Shown here: positions 1-6,824 of the stretch, piece after piece | How positions within the stretch are numbered: the first letter of the stretch is position 1 | Layout of the letters: each line of letters opens with the position of its first letter | Source of the DNA: Pseudomonadota bacterium | GTDB lineage: Bacteria > Pseudomonadota > Alphaproteobacteria > Acetobacterales > Acetobacteraceae | Reading direction: 5' to 3' | Length of the DNA stretch: 12,515 nucleotides | Assembly (NCBI GenBank): GCA_021841985.1 | Contig: JAKCCP010000113.1 | Span: 1 to 12,515 of the forward strand | Translations under genes and position numbers: made by a program | Notes under the pieces: model-generated | Seen by the model: only the letters and a program-made list of their open reading frames with translations | What the model was told of the DNA's origin: nothing | Databases searched by the model: none

Positions 1-976
1 AGGCGCCCATATTGGCGAGCGTCGAGACGCGGAGGGCGAGGAAATGCCCTTCCTCGTCGAGCGCCATTTCGGCGTGGCTGACATGATCGCGGCCATGCGC
101 GTCCGACATGAAGCTTTCCGAGCGCTCGGCGGTCCATTTCACCGGGCGCTTCAGCTTGCCCGCCGCCCAGGTGACGATCGCCTCCTCGGCGTAGTGATAG
201 ATTTTCGACCCGAAGCCGCCGCCGACATCGGGCGCGATGACGCGGAGCTTGTGCTCGGGAATATGCAGCACGAAGGCGCCCATCAGGAGGCGGATGACGT
301 GCGGGTTCTGGCTGGTGGTGGAGAGCGTGTAGTGGCCCGCGACATCGCATTCGCCAAGCGCCGCGCGCGGCTCCATGGCATTCGGGATGAGACGGTTGTT
401 GACGAGATCGAGTTTGACGACGTGCTTGGCGGTGGCAAAAGCCGCATCGACCGCCGCCTTGTCGCCGATATGCCAGTCATAGCAGACATTGCCGGCAACC
501 TCGTCATGCACCAGGGCCGCGCCAGGGGCGGCGGCGGCGCGGAGATCGGCGACGCCCGGCAGGTCCTCGAAATCGATCGCCAGCAACTCGGCGGCGTCCT
601 TGGCCTGGCTCCTGGTCTCGGCGATGACCACGGCGATCGGGTCGCCGACATGGCGCACCTTGCCCACCGCCAGCACCGGATGCGGCGGCTCGGCCATCGG
701 GCTGCCGTCCTTGCTATGGATCTGCCAACCACAGGGCAGCCCGCCGATGCCATCGGCCACCAGGTCGGCGCCGGTATAGACCGCGACGACGCCCGGGGCA
801 GCGGCGGCGGCCGAGATATCGATGCCCTTGATGCGGGCATGCGGCCGATCGGAGCGGCGGATATAGGCGTGGAGCTGGCCGGGGCGGTTCATGTCATCGA
901 CGTAATGGCCACGCCCGACGAGGAAGCGGCCATCTTCCCGCCGCTTCACGGCGGCGCCGATACCTTCAAAACCCAT
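1..976 (-). CDS. coxL: CO dehydrogenase-family molybdopterin-binding large subunit (CoxL-like), N-terminal part, runs off the left edge
   Basis: Reading the minus strand from ATG 976-974 gives 325 open residues up to the window edge. Family members are usually near 770-800 residues, so about 40% is present. It is the large, molybdenum-cofactor-binding subunit of an aerobic CO dehydrogenase/xanthine-oxidase-type hydroxylase. Seen in the sequence: an N-terminal [18 protein letters not shown] block (residues 11-28), [12 protein letters not shown] (109-120), MEPRAAL (201-207) and the glycine-rich GGGFGSK (252-258). The start has a strong ribosome site (GGGAGG about 5 bases upstream). It follows coxS after 97 bp filled with tandem repeats. 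The active-site loop that separates true CO dehydrogenase (form I, AYxCSFR) from form II paralogues lies beyond the window. The S-then-L order suits form II, since form I operons run M-S-L. Family assignment is firm; substrate is unknown. Confidence 0.93.
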   Translation of the reverse strand, partial: MGFEGIGAAVKRREDGRFLVGRGHYVDDMNRPGQLHAYIRRSDRPHARIKGIDISAAAAAPGVVAVYTGADLVADGIGGLPCGWQIHSKDGSPMAEPPHPVLAVGKVRHVGDPIAVVIAETRSQAKDAAELLAIDFEDLPGVADLRAAAAPGAALVHDEVAGNVCYDWHIGDKAAVDAAFATAKHVVKLDLVNNRLIPNAMEPRAALGECDVAGHYTLSTTSQNPHVIRLLMGAFVLHIPEHKLRVIAPDVGGGFGSKIYHYAEEAIVTWAAGKLKRPVKWTAERSESFMSDAHGRDHVSHAEMALDEEGHFLALRVSTLANMGA

Positions 977-994
977 AAAAACCTCCCTTTGAGA

Positions 995-1065
995 CGCTCT
1001 ACTTCTCGCTCTACTTTTCGTTTTGCCGCGCCGCGGGCGACTTGTTTTACCGCGCCGCGGGCGAC
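995..1065 (-). repeat. Two adjacent tandem duplications in the coxS-coxL gap
   Basis: On the plus strand a 12-bp unit (cgctctacttct) occurs at 995-1006 and, with one change, at 1007-1018. Directly beside it a 24-bp period repeats: the 22-bp blocks at 1020-1041 and 1044-1065 differ at one base and share ccgcgccgcgggcgac. Together they fill most of the 97-bp space between the coxS stop and the coxL ribosome site. Both periods are multiples of three and neither includes a stop-start junction. Confidence 0.85.
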
Positions 1066-1073
1066 GCGCGGCC

Positions 1074-1565
<492 letters not shown>

Positions 1566-1613
1566 CGTTTCCCCCTTCTGCTACGAAACTGCCCGGCGGG
1601 CGGGCTCGCTCGC

Positions 1614-1642
1614 AGTGTGGTGGCGCGCCGGGCCAGGGTCAA
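1614..1642 (-). promoter_or_regulatory. Possible sigma-70-type promoter for coxSL, flanked by an inverted repeat
   Basis: On the minus strand TTGACC (1642-1637) is followed after 17 bases by CACACT (1619-1614), about 49 bases before the coxS start. The -35 is good, the -10 matches only three of six positions. An exact 8-bp inverted repeat (gcccggcg at 1591-1598, cgccgggc at 1626-1633) brackets the -10 and could be an operator or leader hairpin. The rest of the 130-bp gap between the deacylase gene and coxS shows nothing else recognisable. Confidence 0.3.
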
Positions 1643-1695
1643 GCCACCCGCGAGCGCGCTGGTTGCCGCTAACGGCTTTTCGCGCCTCGTTATTT

Positions 1696-2193
1696 TCAGT
1701 CATTCATAGCGCCCGCACACAGCGCGGCGACGCGGCCCCCGGTCAGGCGCAGGAGTTCCCCGGCCGAGGTGCGAAACACCTGATCCGGCGCCCCCGCCGC
1801 CGCCCATAGCGGGTCGAGCGCCATGAGATCGGCATCGATCAGCGTGCGGAGCGGCGTGAGATGGCCGATGGGGGCCACGCCGCCGATGGCGAAGCCGGTT
1901 TTCTCGCGCACGAAGGCGCCGCTCGCCTGCGCCACCGTGCCGCCGAGCGCCGCCGCGAGCCGCGCCGGATCGACCCGGTTGGCGCCCGAGACAAGCACCA
2001 GAACCGGCGCGTCGCCCTGGCGAAACACCAGCGATTTGACGATCTGCGCGACCGCGCAGCCGATCGCCCGCGCCGCCTCTTGCGCGGTGCGGGCCCCGCT
2101 CGGCGCGGCGACGATGGTATCGGGATGGCCCGCCGCCCGGAGCGCCGCGCGCACCCGCGCGACCGATCCGCCCGCGTCCGCCGCTTGCGCCAT
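1696..2193 (-). CDS. YbaK/ProX-type (INS superfamily) aminoacyl-tRNA deacylase-like protein
   Basis: The 165-residue protein belongs to the YbaK/EbsC/ProX editing-domain family, which hydrolyses mischarged tRNAs such as Cys-tRNA(Pro) or Ala-tRNA(Pro) in the cytoplasm. Seen: the conserved lysine K53 in QIVKSLVF, the VSGANRVD segment (68-75) and the family's GGVAPIGH motif (104-111). I chose ATG 2193 because GGGAGG sits 8 bases upstream; another ATG at 2229 would add 12 residues but lacks such a site and overlaps the hemW start. It is upstream of and parallel to coxS (130-bp gap) and divergent from hemW, with the two starts only about 35 bp apart. Which mischarged tRNA it edits is not deducible; a role in the cox cluster is not implied. 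Confidence 0.88.
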   Translation of the reverse strand: MAQAADAGGSVARVRAALRAAGHPDTIVAAPSGARTAQEAARAIGCAVAQIVKSLVFRQGDAPVLVLVSGANRVDPARLAAALGGTVAQASGAFVREKTGFAIGGVAPIGHLTPLRTLIDADLMALDPLWAAAGAPDQVFRTSAGELLRLTGGRVAALCAGAMND

Positions 2194-2227
2194 TGCGCCG
2201 CCCTCCCGCTTGCCCGATATGCCGGCC

Positions 2228-3376
2228 ATGCCGCCGCTCGCCCTTTATATCCACTGGCCGTTCTGTCTCGCCAAGTGCCCCTATTGCGATTTCAACAGCC
2301 ATGTTCGCGAGCGGATCGATGCGGCGGGTTGCATCGCCGCCTTGCGCGCCGAACTCGTCTTCGAGGGCGCCCGCCTCGGCCGCCGACCGCTCGGCTCGAT
2401 TTTTTTTGGCGGCGGCACGCCGAGCCTGATGGCCCCCGCCGATGTCGCCGCGCTGATCGCCGATGCCAGGCGGGTTTTCGCGCCGCGCGATGATCTGGAG
2501 ATCACCCTGGAAGCCAATCCGACCAGCGTGGAGGCGGAAAAACTCGCGGATTTCCGCGCCGCCGGGGTGAACCGGCTGTCGCTCGGCGTGCAAAGCCTCG
2601 ACCCGGCGGCGCTGGCCTTTCTCGGCCGCCGCCATTCGGCGGGCCAGGCGATCGCCGCGCTCGAAAGCGCCCGGCGGATTTTCCCCCGCCTCTCCTTCGA
2701 CCTGATCTATGCCCGGCCCGGCCAGACCCTCCCCGCCTGGCGCGCCGAGCTGCGCGCCGCGCTGGCGCTCGCCGCCGATCATCTTTCCCTCTACCAGCTC
2801 ACCATCGAGCCCGGCACCGCCTTCGCCACGGCTCATGCGCGGGGCGAGATCGTGCTGCCCGAGGGCGAGGAAGCGGCGGCGCTCTATGAGGCGACCGGCG
2901 CGGAGGCCGCCGGCGCCGGGCTGCTGCCCTACGAGGTCTCGAACTACGCCAGGCCGGGCGCCGAAAGCCGCCACAACCTCGCCTATTGGCGCTATGGCGA
3001 CTATGCCGGGATTGGCCCCGGCGCGCATGGGCGGCTCACCTTGCGGGGCGAAATCGTCGCCACGCGCCGCCATCGCGCCCCGGAAATCTGGGCCGAGCGG
3101 GTCGGGCGCCTCGGCCACGGCAGCGTCGCCGAGACGCCGCTTTCGCCGCTCGAGCGGGGGCGCGAGATGCTGCTGATGGGGCTCCGGCTCGCCGAGGGCC
3201 TCGATCCCGCCGGCTTCGCCCGCCGCACCGGCCGCCCCCTCGCCGAGGCGATCGATGCCGAGATTCTGCGCCAGGCCGAGGCGGCCGGCTATCTCGCCTG
3301 GGAGGGCGGAAGGCTGGTGGCGCTGCCGGCCGGGCGGCTTCGTCTCGATGCCCTGCTGGCCGCGCTCTGCCGCTGA
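2228..3376 (+). CDS. hemW: HemW, radical-SAM haem chaperone (coproporphyrinogen III oxidase-like)
   Basis: The 382-residue protein matches HemW, a radical-SAM protein once called oxygen-independent coproporphyrinogen oxidase but now regarded as a haem chaperone that inserts haem into respiratory targets. Seen: the cluster motif CLAKCPYC (C13, C17, C20) followed by DFNSH as in HemW, GGGTPS (61-66), EANPTSVE, GVQSLD, YQLTIEPGTAF, and a C-terminal HemN_C-like winged-helix region. The HemW-type cluster motif, without the extra cysteine of true HemN, favours HemW over HemN. The start is ATG 2228 or ATG 2219 (three residues longer); neither has a clear Shine-Dalgarno site. The reading frame stays open upstream but the protein similarity begins at PPLALYIHWPFC. 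No rdgB/rph partner is adjacent. Confidence 0.94.
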   Translation: MPPLALYIHWPFCLAKCPYCDFNSHVRERIDAAGCIAALRAELVFEGARLGRRPLGSIFFGGGTPSLMAPADVAALIADARRVFAPRDDLEITLEANPTSVEAEKLADFRAAGVNRLSLGVQSLDPAALAFLGRRHSAGQAIAALESARRIFPRLSFDLIYARPGQTLPAWRAELRAALALAADHLSLYQLTIEPGTAFATAHARGEIVLPEGEEAAALYEATGAEAAGAGLLPYEVSNYARPGAESRHNLAYWRYGDYAGIGPGAHGRLTLRGEIVATRRHRAPEIWAERVGRLGHGSVAETPLSPLERGREMLLMGLRLAEGLDPAGFARRTGRPLAEAIDAEILRQAEAAGYLAWEGGRLVALPAGRLRLDALLAALCR

Positions 3377-3396
3377 TTGGATTTCAGTTAATAAGG

Positions 3397-3533
3397 CCAG
3401 GGCGCTGCCCTGGACCCGCATCCCGGAAGGGCCCGCATCCCGGAAGGGATTGCAAAGGCTCCGCCTTTGCTGGGGTCCCAATGGGGAAGATGGGGGGCAA
3501 AGCCCCCGGCCTTTCGCCGCGCCGGAGGCGGCG
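3397..3533. repeat. Composite REP-like element: hairpins with 3-nt loops plus a 17-bp tandem duplication
   Basis: Between hemW and purC lie several perfect inverted repeats with three-base loops: ccagggc/gccctgg (3397-3413), gcaaaggc/gcctttgc (3452-3470) and gggggc/gccccc (3493-3507). A further cgccgc/gcggcg stem spans 3515-3533. Between the first two, a 17-bp unit, cccgcatcccggaaggg, is present twice exactly (3415-3431 and 3432-3448). Similar small hairpins recur at 6796-6808 and 9445-9459. Such modular intergenic repeats are typical of Acetobacteraceae genomes; some may act as transcription terminators for hemW. No transposase is present. Confidence 0.7.
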
Positions 3534-3559
3534 CTATACCCATCGGGGCCGGTATAGCG
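3532..3559 (+). promoter_or_regulatory. Perfect 9-bp inverted repeat just upstream of purC
   Basis: cgctatacc (3532-3540) and ggtatagcg (3551-3559) form an exact inverted repeat around a 10-base centre. It ends 18 bases before the purC start and 4 bases before the GAGGAAGGA ribosome site (3564-3572). Its position suits either a protein-binding operator or a leader hairpin controlling the purine genes. It is more AT-rich than the adjoining repeat element, which argues that it is separate. No known purine-riboswitch sequence is seen. Confidence 0.4.
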
Positions 3560-3577
3560 GCACGAGGAAGGACGATC

Positions 3578-4342
3578 ATGGCGCGCCGACGGCAGCTTTA
3601 CGAGGGCAAGGCGAAAATCCTCTTCGAGGGGCCCGAGCCCGGCACGCTGGTGCAATATTTCAAGGACGACGCCACCGCCTTCAACGCCCAGAAAAAGGGC
3701 GTGATCACCGGCAAGGGCGTGCTCAATAACCGCATCAGCGAATACCTCATGATGCGGCTTGGCGAAATCGGCATCCCGACGCATTTCATCCGCCGGCTCA
3801 ACATGCGCGAGCAGTTGATCCGCGAGGTCGAGATCATTCCGCTGGAGGTGGTGGTGCGCAACATCGCCGCCGGCAGCATCTCGACCCGGCTCGGCATTCC
3901 CGAGGGCACCCGCCTGCCGCGCTCGATCATCGAATACTACCACAAGAACGACGCGCTCAACGACCCGATGGTCGCCGAGGAACACATCACCGCCTTCGGC
4001 TGGGCGGCGCCGCAGGACCTCGATGATATTATTTCCTTGACGCTGCGGGTGAACGATTTCCTCACCGGGCTTTTTCTCGGCGTCGGCATCCTGCTGGTCG
4101 ATCTCAAGCTGGAATACGGCCGGCTATGGGAAAACGAGGAAATGCGCATTGTTTTGGCCGACGAGATCAGCCCGGATAATTGCCGGCTCTGGGACAGCAA
4201 GACCAACGAGAAGATGGACAAGGACCGCTTCCGCCGCGATCTTGGCAAGGTCGAGGAGGCCTATCAGGAAGTCGCGCGCCGGCTCGGCATCATGCCCGAG
4301 GCCGGCTCGCGCGACCTCAAGGGGCCGGAGACCATGCAGTAG
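3578..4342 (+). CDS. purC: Phosphoribosylaminoimidazole-succinocarboxamide synthase (SAICAR synthetase)
   Basis: The 254-residue PurC joins CAIR and aspartate with ATP to give SAICAR in de novo purine synthesis. Seen: [10 protein letters not shown] at the N-terminus (residues 4-13), the family signature around [13 protein letters not shown] (88-100), the second signature [10 protein letters not shown] (173-182), and [12 protein letters not shown] (195-206). Length matches the bacterial family. ATG 3578 is chosen because GAGGAAGGA lies 5 bases upstream and the similarity starts there; the open frame extends upstream to 3467 through repeat DNA only. purS follows after 15 bases, so purC opens a purine operon. 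Regulation may involve the inverted repeat at 3532-3559. Confidence 0.97.
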   Translation: MARRRQLYEGKAKILFEGPEPGTLVQYFKDDATAFNAQKKGVITGKGVLNNRISEYLMMRLGEIGIPTHFIRRLNMREQLIREVEIIPLEVVVRNIAAGSISTRLGIPEGTRLPRSIIEYYHKNDALNDPMVAEEHITAFGWAAPQDLDDIISLTLRVNDFLTGLFLGVGILLVDLKLEYGRLWENEEMRIVLADEISPDNCRLWDSKTNEKMDKDRFRRDLGKVEEAYQEVARRLGIMPEAGSRDLKGPETMQ

Positions 4343-4357
4343 GCGAGGGGGCGGGCG

Positions 4358-4603
4358 ATGAAGGCGATCGTGACGGTGATGCTCAAGGATGGCGTGCTCG
4401 ATCCACAGGGCAGGGCGATCGGCCAGGCGCTGCGCGGGCTCGGCTTCGCCGGCGCGGGCCTGGTGCGGGCGGGCAAGGTGATCGAGATCGAGCTTGCCGA
4501 GCACGACCCCGAAAAAGCCCGCGCCACGGCGAACGAGATGGCGCGCCGGCTGCTGGCGAATACGGTGATCGAACGATTTTCGGTGCGGATAGAGGAGAAC
4601 TGA
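4358..4603 (+). CDS. purS: FGAM synthase subunit PurS
   Basis: The 81-residue protein is the small PurS subunit that bridges PurQ and PurL in the multi-subunit formylglycinamidine ribonucleotide synthase. Seen: the start MKAIVTVMLKDGVLDPQG, QALRGLGF, GKVIEIEL and a C-terminal ANTVIERFSVRIEE, all typical of the family and at its usual length. A purine-rich GAGGGGG site lies upstream of the start. It follows purC by 15 bases and is followed by the Rap1a-like gene after only 2 bases. In most alphaproteobacteria purQ comes directly next; here an exported protein is inserted between the two. Confidence 0.95.
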   Translation: MKAIVTVMLKDGVLDPQGRAIGQALRGLGFAGAGLVRAGKVIEIELAEHDPEKARATANEMARRLLANTVIERFSVRIEEN

Positions 4604-4605
4604 AC

Positions 4606-4968
4606 ATGACGCGAATGACACGGGCACTGGCGACACGGGCACTGGCTATACGGGGGGCGGGGCTTGCCGTTCTGGCGCTGGCGGCGCCGCCGAGCGAGGC
4701 GGCGTTCATCAAGCGCGATTTCCTGATGCGCTCCTGCGCCGCCCATGAGGGGCCGGGCCAGGCCGATTGCACCGGCTATATCGTGGGCGTCGCCGACACC
4801 CTGCAATCGGCCCCCGATTCCGGCATCTGCGTGCCCGGAAGCATGCCGATCCGCAGCCTGCGCGAGGCGGTCGCGGGGTATATCCGCGCCCATCGCGACG
4901 GGCCGGATACCGATGCCGCGCCGCTGGTGCGCACGGCCCTGCGCAGCCTCTATCCGTGCACGAAGTGA
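4606..4968 (+). CDS. Small exported Rap1a/Tai-family-like protein inside the purine operon
   Basis: The 120-residue protein has a signal peptide: basic start, hydrophobic GAGLAVLALA (17-26) and probable cleavage after SEA (30-32). The mature part carries four cysteines (C44, C55, C75, C118) that could form two periplasmic disulfides. The pattern FLMRSCAAHEG...DCTGYIVGVAD...ICVPGSM...AVAGYIRAHRD...LVRTALRSLYPC resembles the Rap1a/Tai immunity-protein domain. In Serratia, Rap1a-type proteins protect against type VI amidase effectors; many family members, probably including this one, have no known effector, and none is seen here. Its start is 2 bases after purS, with GGAG inside the purS end serving as ribosome site, so it is very likely co-expressed with the purine genes. 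Its stop codon lies at the edge of a tandem array leading to purQ. Family assignment is by motif memory and moderately sure. Confidence 0.8.
   Translation: MTRMTRALATRALAIRGAGLAVLALAAPPSEAAFIKRDFLMRSCAAHEGPGQADCTGYIVGVADTLQSAPDSGICVPGSMPIRSLREAVAGYIRAHRDGPDTDAAPLVRTALRSLYPCTK
4617..4646 (+). repeat. Exact 15-bp tandem duplication in the signal-peptide region
   Basis: gacacgggcactggc occurs at 4617-4631 and again at 4632-4646. Fifteen bases keep the frame, so the protein gains a repeated TRALA in the n-region of its signal peptide (TRALATRALA). This looks like a recent slippage product. Confidence 0.85.
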
Positions 4969-5053
4969 GCGGGGCACGAAGTGAAGCGGGGCACGAAGTG
5001 AAGCGGGGCACGAAGTGAAGCGGGGCACGGAATGAAGCCTGGGGCGGCATGAG
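4958..5053 (+). repeat. 17-bp tandem array of a stop-start junction before purQ
   Basis: Unit gcggggcacgaagtgaa starts at 4969, 4986, 5003 and 5020. The first three copies are identical and the fourth has two changes. A partial copy forms the end of the upstream gene (4958-4968, including its stop), and a degenerate fifth unit at 5037-5053 carries the purQ start. Each unit holds an overlapping GTGA or ATGA: starts at 4981, 4998, 5015, 5032 and 5049, stops one base further on. Because the period is 2 modulo 3, each start reads seven codons to the next unit's stop (VKRGTK, VKRGTK, VKRGTE, MKPGAA), the last stop overlapping the purQ ATG. GGGG precedes each slot by about 6 bases. Confidence 0.9.
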
Positions 5054-5741
5054 GGCGGGGATCGTTCTTTTCCCCGGCATCAACCGCGAGCGTGACATGG
5101 CGCTCGCGCTCCGGCGCGCCTCGGGCCGCGCGCCACGGATGATCTGGCACCACGAGACCGATCTCGCGGGCCTCGATCTCGTGGTCTTGCCCGGCGGATT
5201 TTCCTATGGCGATTATTTGCGCTGTGGCGCGATGGCGGCGCGGTCGCCGGTGATGCGCGCGGTCGCCGATTTCGCGGCCGCCGGCGGCTATGTGCTCGGT
5301 GTCTGCAACGGCTTTCAGATCCTGATCGAGGCCGGGATGCTGCCCGGCGCGCTTTTGCGCAATGCCGGGCTGCGCTTTCTCGCGCGCGATTGCCATTTGC
5401 GGGTCGCGCGCGCCGGCACCGCCTTCACCCGCCATCTCGCGCAAGGCGCCGTATTCCGCGCGCCGATGGCGCATGGCGATGGCAATTACTTCGCCGACGA
5501 GGCAACGCTTGAGCGCCTGGAGGGCGAAGGGTTGGTCGCCTTCCACTACGCAACACCGGCGGGGCAGGTGGTGCCGGAGGCCAATTTCAACGGCAGCGCC
5601 CGCGCCATCGCTGGCATCTACGCGCCCTCGCTCCGCGTCCTCGGCCTGATGCCCCACCCCGAGGATCTCATCGATCCACTGCTGGGCGGCGAGGATGGGC
5701 TGCCGCTTTTCACCGGGCTCAACGCGGCCCTCGCGGCGTGA
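5049..5741 (+). CDS. purQ: FGAM synthase glutaminase subunit PurQ
   Basis: The 230-residue PurQ is the class I glutamine amidotransferase subunit that supplies ammonia to PurL in purine synthesis. Seen: FPGINRERD (8-16), [14 protein letters not shown] (47-60), nucleophile C86 in GVCNGFQ, and the catalytic H203 and E205 in GLMPHPED. Nothing essential is missing and the length is normal. ATG 5049 fits the family start; upstream lies the 17-bp array, which ends on this codon. The usual operon partner purL is not downstream: the gene is followed by a GC-rich hairpin and an AT-rich block, so purL must be elsewhere. The array may affect how efficiently ribosomes reach this start from the preceding gene. 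Confidence 0.96.
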   Translation: MRAGIVLFPGINRERDMALALRRASGRAPRMIWHHETDLAGLDLVVLPGGFSYGDYLRCGAMAARSPVMRAVADFAAAGGYVLGVCNGFQILIEAGMLPGALLRNAGLRFLARDCHLRVARAGTAFTRHLAQGAVFRAPMAHGDGNYFADEATLERLEGEGLVAFHYATPAGQVVPEANFNGSARAIAGIYAPSLRVLGLMPHPEDLIDPLLGGEDGLPLFTGLNAALAA

Positions 5742-5808
5742 GCGGGGCGGCGGCGAACCGGGCGCGGCCGCCGCGTGTTCGATTGACCTCCAGCCTCTGA
5801 GCCGCTGA

Positions 5809-5824
5809 GCGCGCCTTCGCGCGC
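5809..5824 (+). terminator. GC-rich hairpin downstream of purQ
   Basis: gcgcgc (5809-5814), loop cttc, gcgcgc (5819-5824) forms a perfect 6-bp stem about 70 bases after the purQ stop. The next run of T on the coding strand is far off, so it is not a standard intrinsic terminator, but its place at the end of the purine genes suits one. A second possible stem (cggcgg...ccgccg) precedes it. The rest of 5742-5840 shows nothing else. Confidence 0.35.
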
Positions 5825-5844
5825 GACATCGGGCGGCGCCGGTC

Positions 5845-5917
5845 TAAAAAAAGCAATTATCCTAATATAAATTAATTTTCTTGTGTTTATCTAGAAAATG
5901 ATGTTTTAATAAATCTA
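5845..5917 (+). promoter_or_regulatory. AT-rich block with a likely promoter for the PEP-CTERM gene
   Basis: About 12 of the 72 bases from 5845 to 5916 are G or C, against roughly two thirds in the neighbouring genes. A possible promoter reads TTGTGT (5881-5886), 18-base spacer, TTTAAT (5905-5910), about 80 bases before the chosen start; the -10 matches five of six positions, the -35 only three. Runs of A (5846-5852) and T in such a block also suit binding by a nucleoid protein such as MucR/H-NS-like silencers. The specific elements are uncertain; the base-composition break is plain. Confidence 0.45.
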
Positions 5918-5992
5918 CCCGCTGCCTCCGCTGAACCTCTCGTCTCGCCGCGCGGTGGGCATCAGACCTTTACGATGAAAGGCGTTAGGATC

Positions 5993-6790
5993 ATGCATTC
6001 CTCTCCGTTCGCCCGCCTTCGCTCCTTCCGGCGCCTGCCCGCGGCCATGCCGGTCCGCGGGCATGCGCCGGCGCGCCGGCAGCTGAAGCGCCTGCTCCAT
6101 GCCGGCATCGCGATGGTCGGCGTGACGTTCGGGGGGCTGCTTGCCGCCGCCGCGACGCCGATAATCGCGGGGGACCTGGTGCCGCCGGGGACCCTGCCGT
6201 TCACCCTCGACAATTTCGGCACCGCCACGACCGTGGGGCGCCAAGCGGTGGCGGGGCCGCTCACGGCGGGCGCCGAGACGATCGGGTTCGCCGGCGATTC
6301 CGGCCTCTATGCCGGGTCGATCTCCGGCGTCGTGCTATCGCCCTTCATGCCGACCCGCACGCTCGAGGAATTCCTCGCCGCCGAGCCGGGAGGGACGCTC
6401 ACGATCGCCTTTGCCACGCCACAGACCTCGTTCGATCTGTTGTGGGGCAGCGTCGATACCTATAACGCCCTGAGTTTCGGCACGCCGGGCTTCGGCACGC
6501 CGGCCCAGACCGTCACGGGGGCGGACATCGCGCGCGCCATTCCGGGCATCCAATTCGGCTCATCGAACGCCGCGGTGGAGATCAGCGGCCTCGATCCGTT
6601 CACCTTGATCACGGTGACCAGCACCACGCCAGCCTTCGAATTCGTCCCCGGCTTGGCGGTGCCGGAACCCGGGGCCCTGGCACTCTTTGGCACCGCCCTG
6701 CTCGGCCTCGGCCTGGTTCGCCGCCACGCATGGGGCAACACATCGCGGGGCCAGACATCGCGGGGCCAGACATCGCGGGGCCAGACATAA
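5993..6790 (+). CDS. PEP-CTERM sorting-signal surface/secreted protein
   Basis: The 265-residue protein has a long basic N-terminus, a hydrophobic export segment (about residues 34-59, LLHAGIAMVGVTFGGLL...) and a typical PEP-CTERM tripartite signal: VPEP (223-226), a hydrophobic helix ALALFGTALLGLGLV (228-242) and RR (243-244). Such signals direct sorting and cleavage by an exosortase, usually in bacteria making exopolysaccharide. The body is rich in G, T, S and F and contains WGSVDTYNALSF (151-162), a motif I associate with other exosortase-dependent surface proteins. ATG 5993 is chosen for the nearby aagg/agga; ATG 5975 is also in frame. Odd: after the RR cluster, where such proteins usually end, 21 more residues follow, including TSRGQ three times encoded by a 15-bp tandem repeat. 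No exosortase lies in the window. The gene stands alone, convergent with ltaE. Confidence 0.85.
   Translation: MHSSPFARLRSFRRLPAAMPVRGHAPARRQLKRLLHAGIAMVGVTFGGLLAAAATPIIAGDLVPPGTLPFTLDNFGTATTVGRQAVAGPLTAGAETIGFAGDSGLYAGSISGVVLSPFMPTRTLEEFLAAEPGGTLTIAFATPQTSFDLLWGSVDTYNALSFGTPGFGTPAQTVTGADIARAIPGIQFGSSNAAVEISGLDPFTLITVTSTTPAFEFVPGLAVPEPGALALFGTALLGLGLVRRHAWGNTSRGQTSRGQTSRGQT
6740..6788 (+). repeat. 15-bp tandem repeat at the 3' end of the PEP-CTERM gene
   Basis: acatcgcggggccag occurs exactly at 6740-6754, 6755-6769 and 6770-6784, with the start of a fourth copy running into the TAA stop (6788-6790). The unit keeps frame and encodes TSRGQ. It extends the protein beyond the normal end of the sorting signal. 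Confidence 0.9.
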
Positions 6791-6795
6791 GGCGA

Positions 6796-6808
6796 GGGGC
6801 GCCGCCCC
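6796..6808. terminator. Hairpin between convergent genes
   Basis: ggggc (6796-6800), loop gcc, gcccc (6804-6808) sits in the 34 bases between the PEP-CTERM stop and the threonine aldolase stop. It has the same small-hairpin, three-base-loop form as those ahead of purC. It could stop transcription in both directions, though no T-run follows. Confidence 0.35.
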
Positions 6809-6824
6809 GGTCTGCCTTCCGCGC

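Noticed and set aside
1700..3985. A 761-codon open frame on the minus strand across hemW and purC
   Set aside because: It is antisense to two clear enzymes, its protein is low-complexity and rich in G, R, A and P, and GC-rich DNA gives long chance frames. Only its last part touches the real deacylase gene, in another frame.
4958..5053. CRISPR-like array
   Set aside because: Units are contiguous with no spacers, far too short and few, and no cas gene is near; it is a simple tandem repeat. The same applies to 11025-11128.
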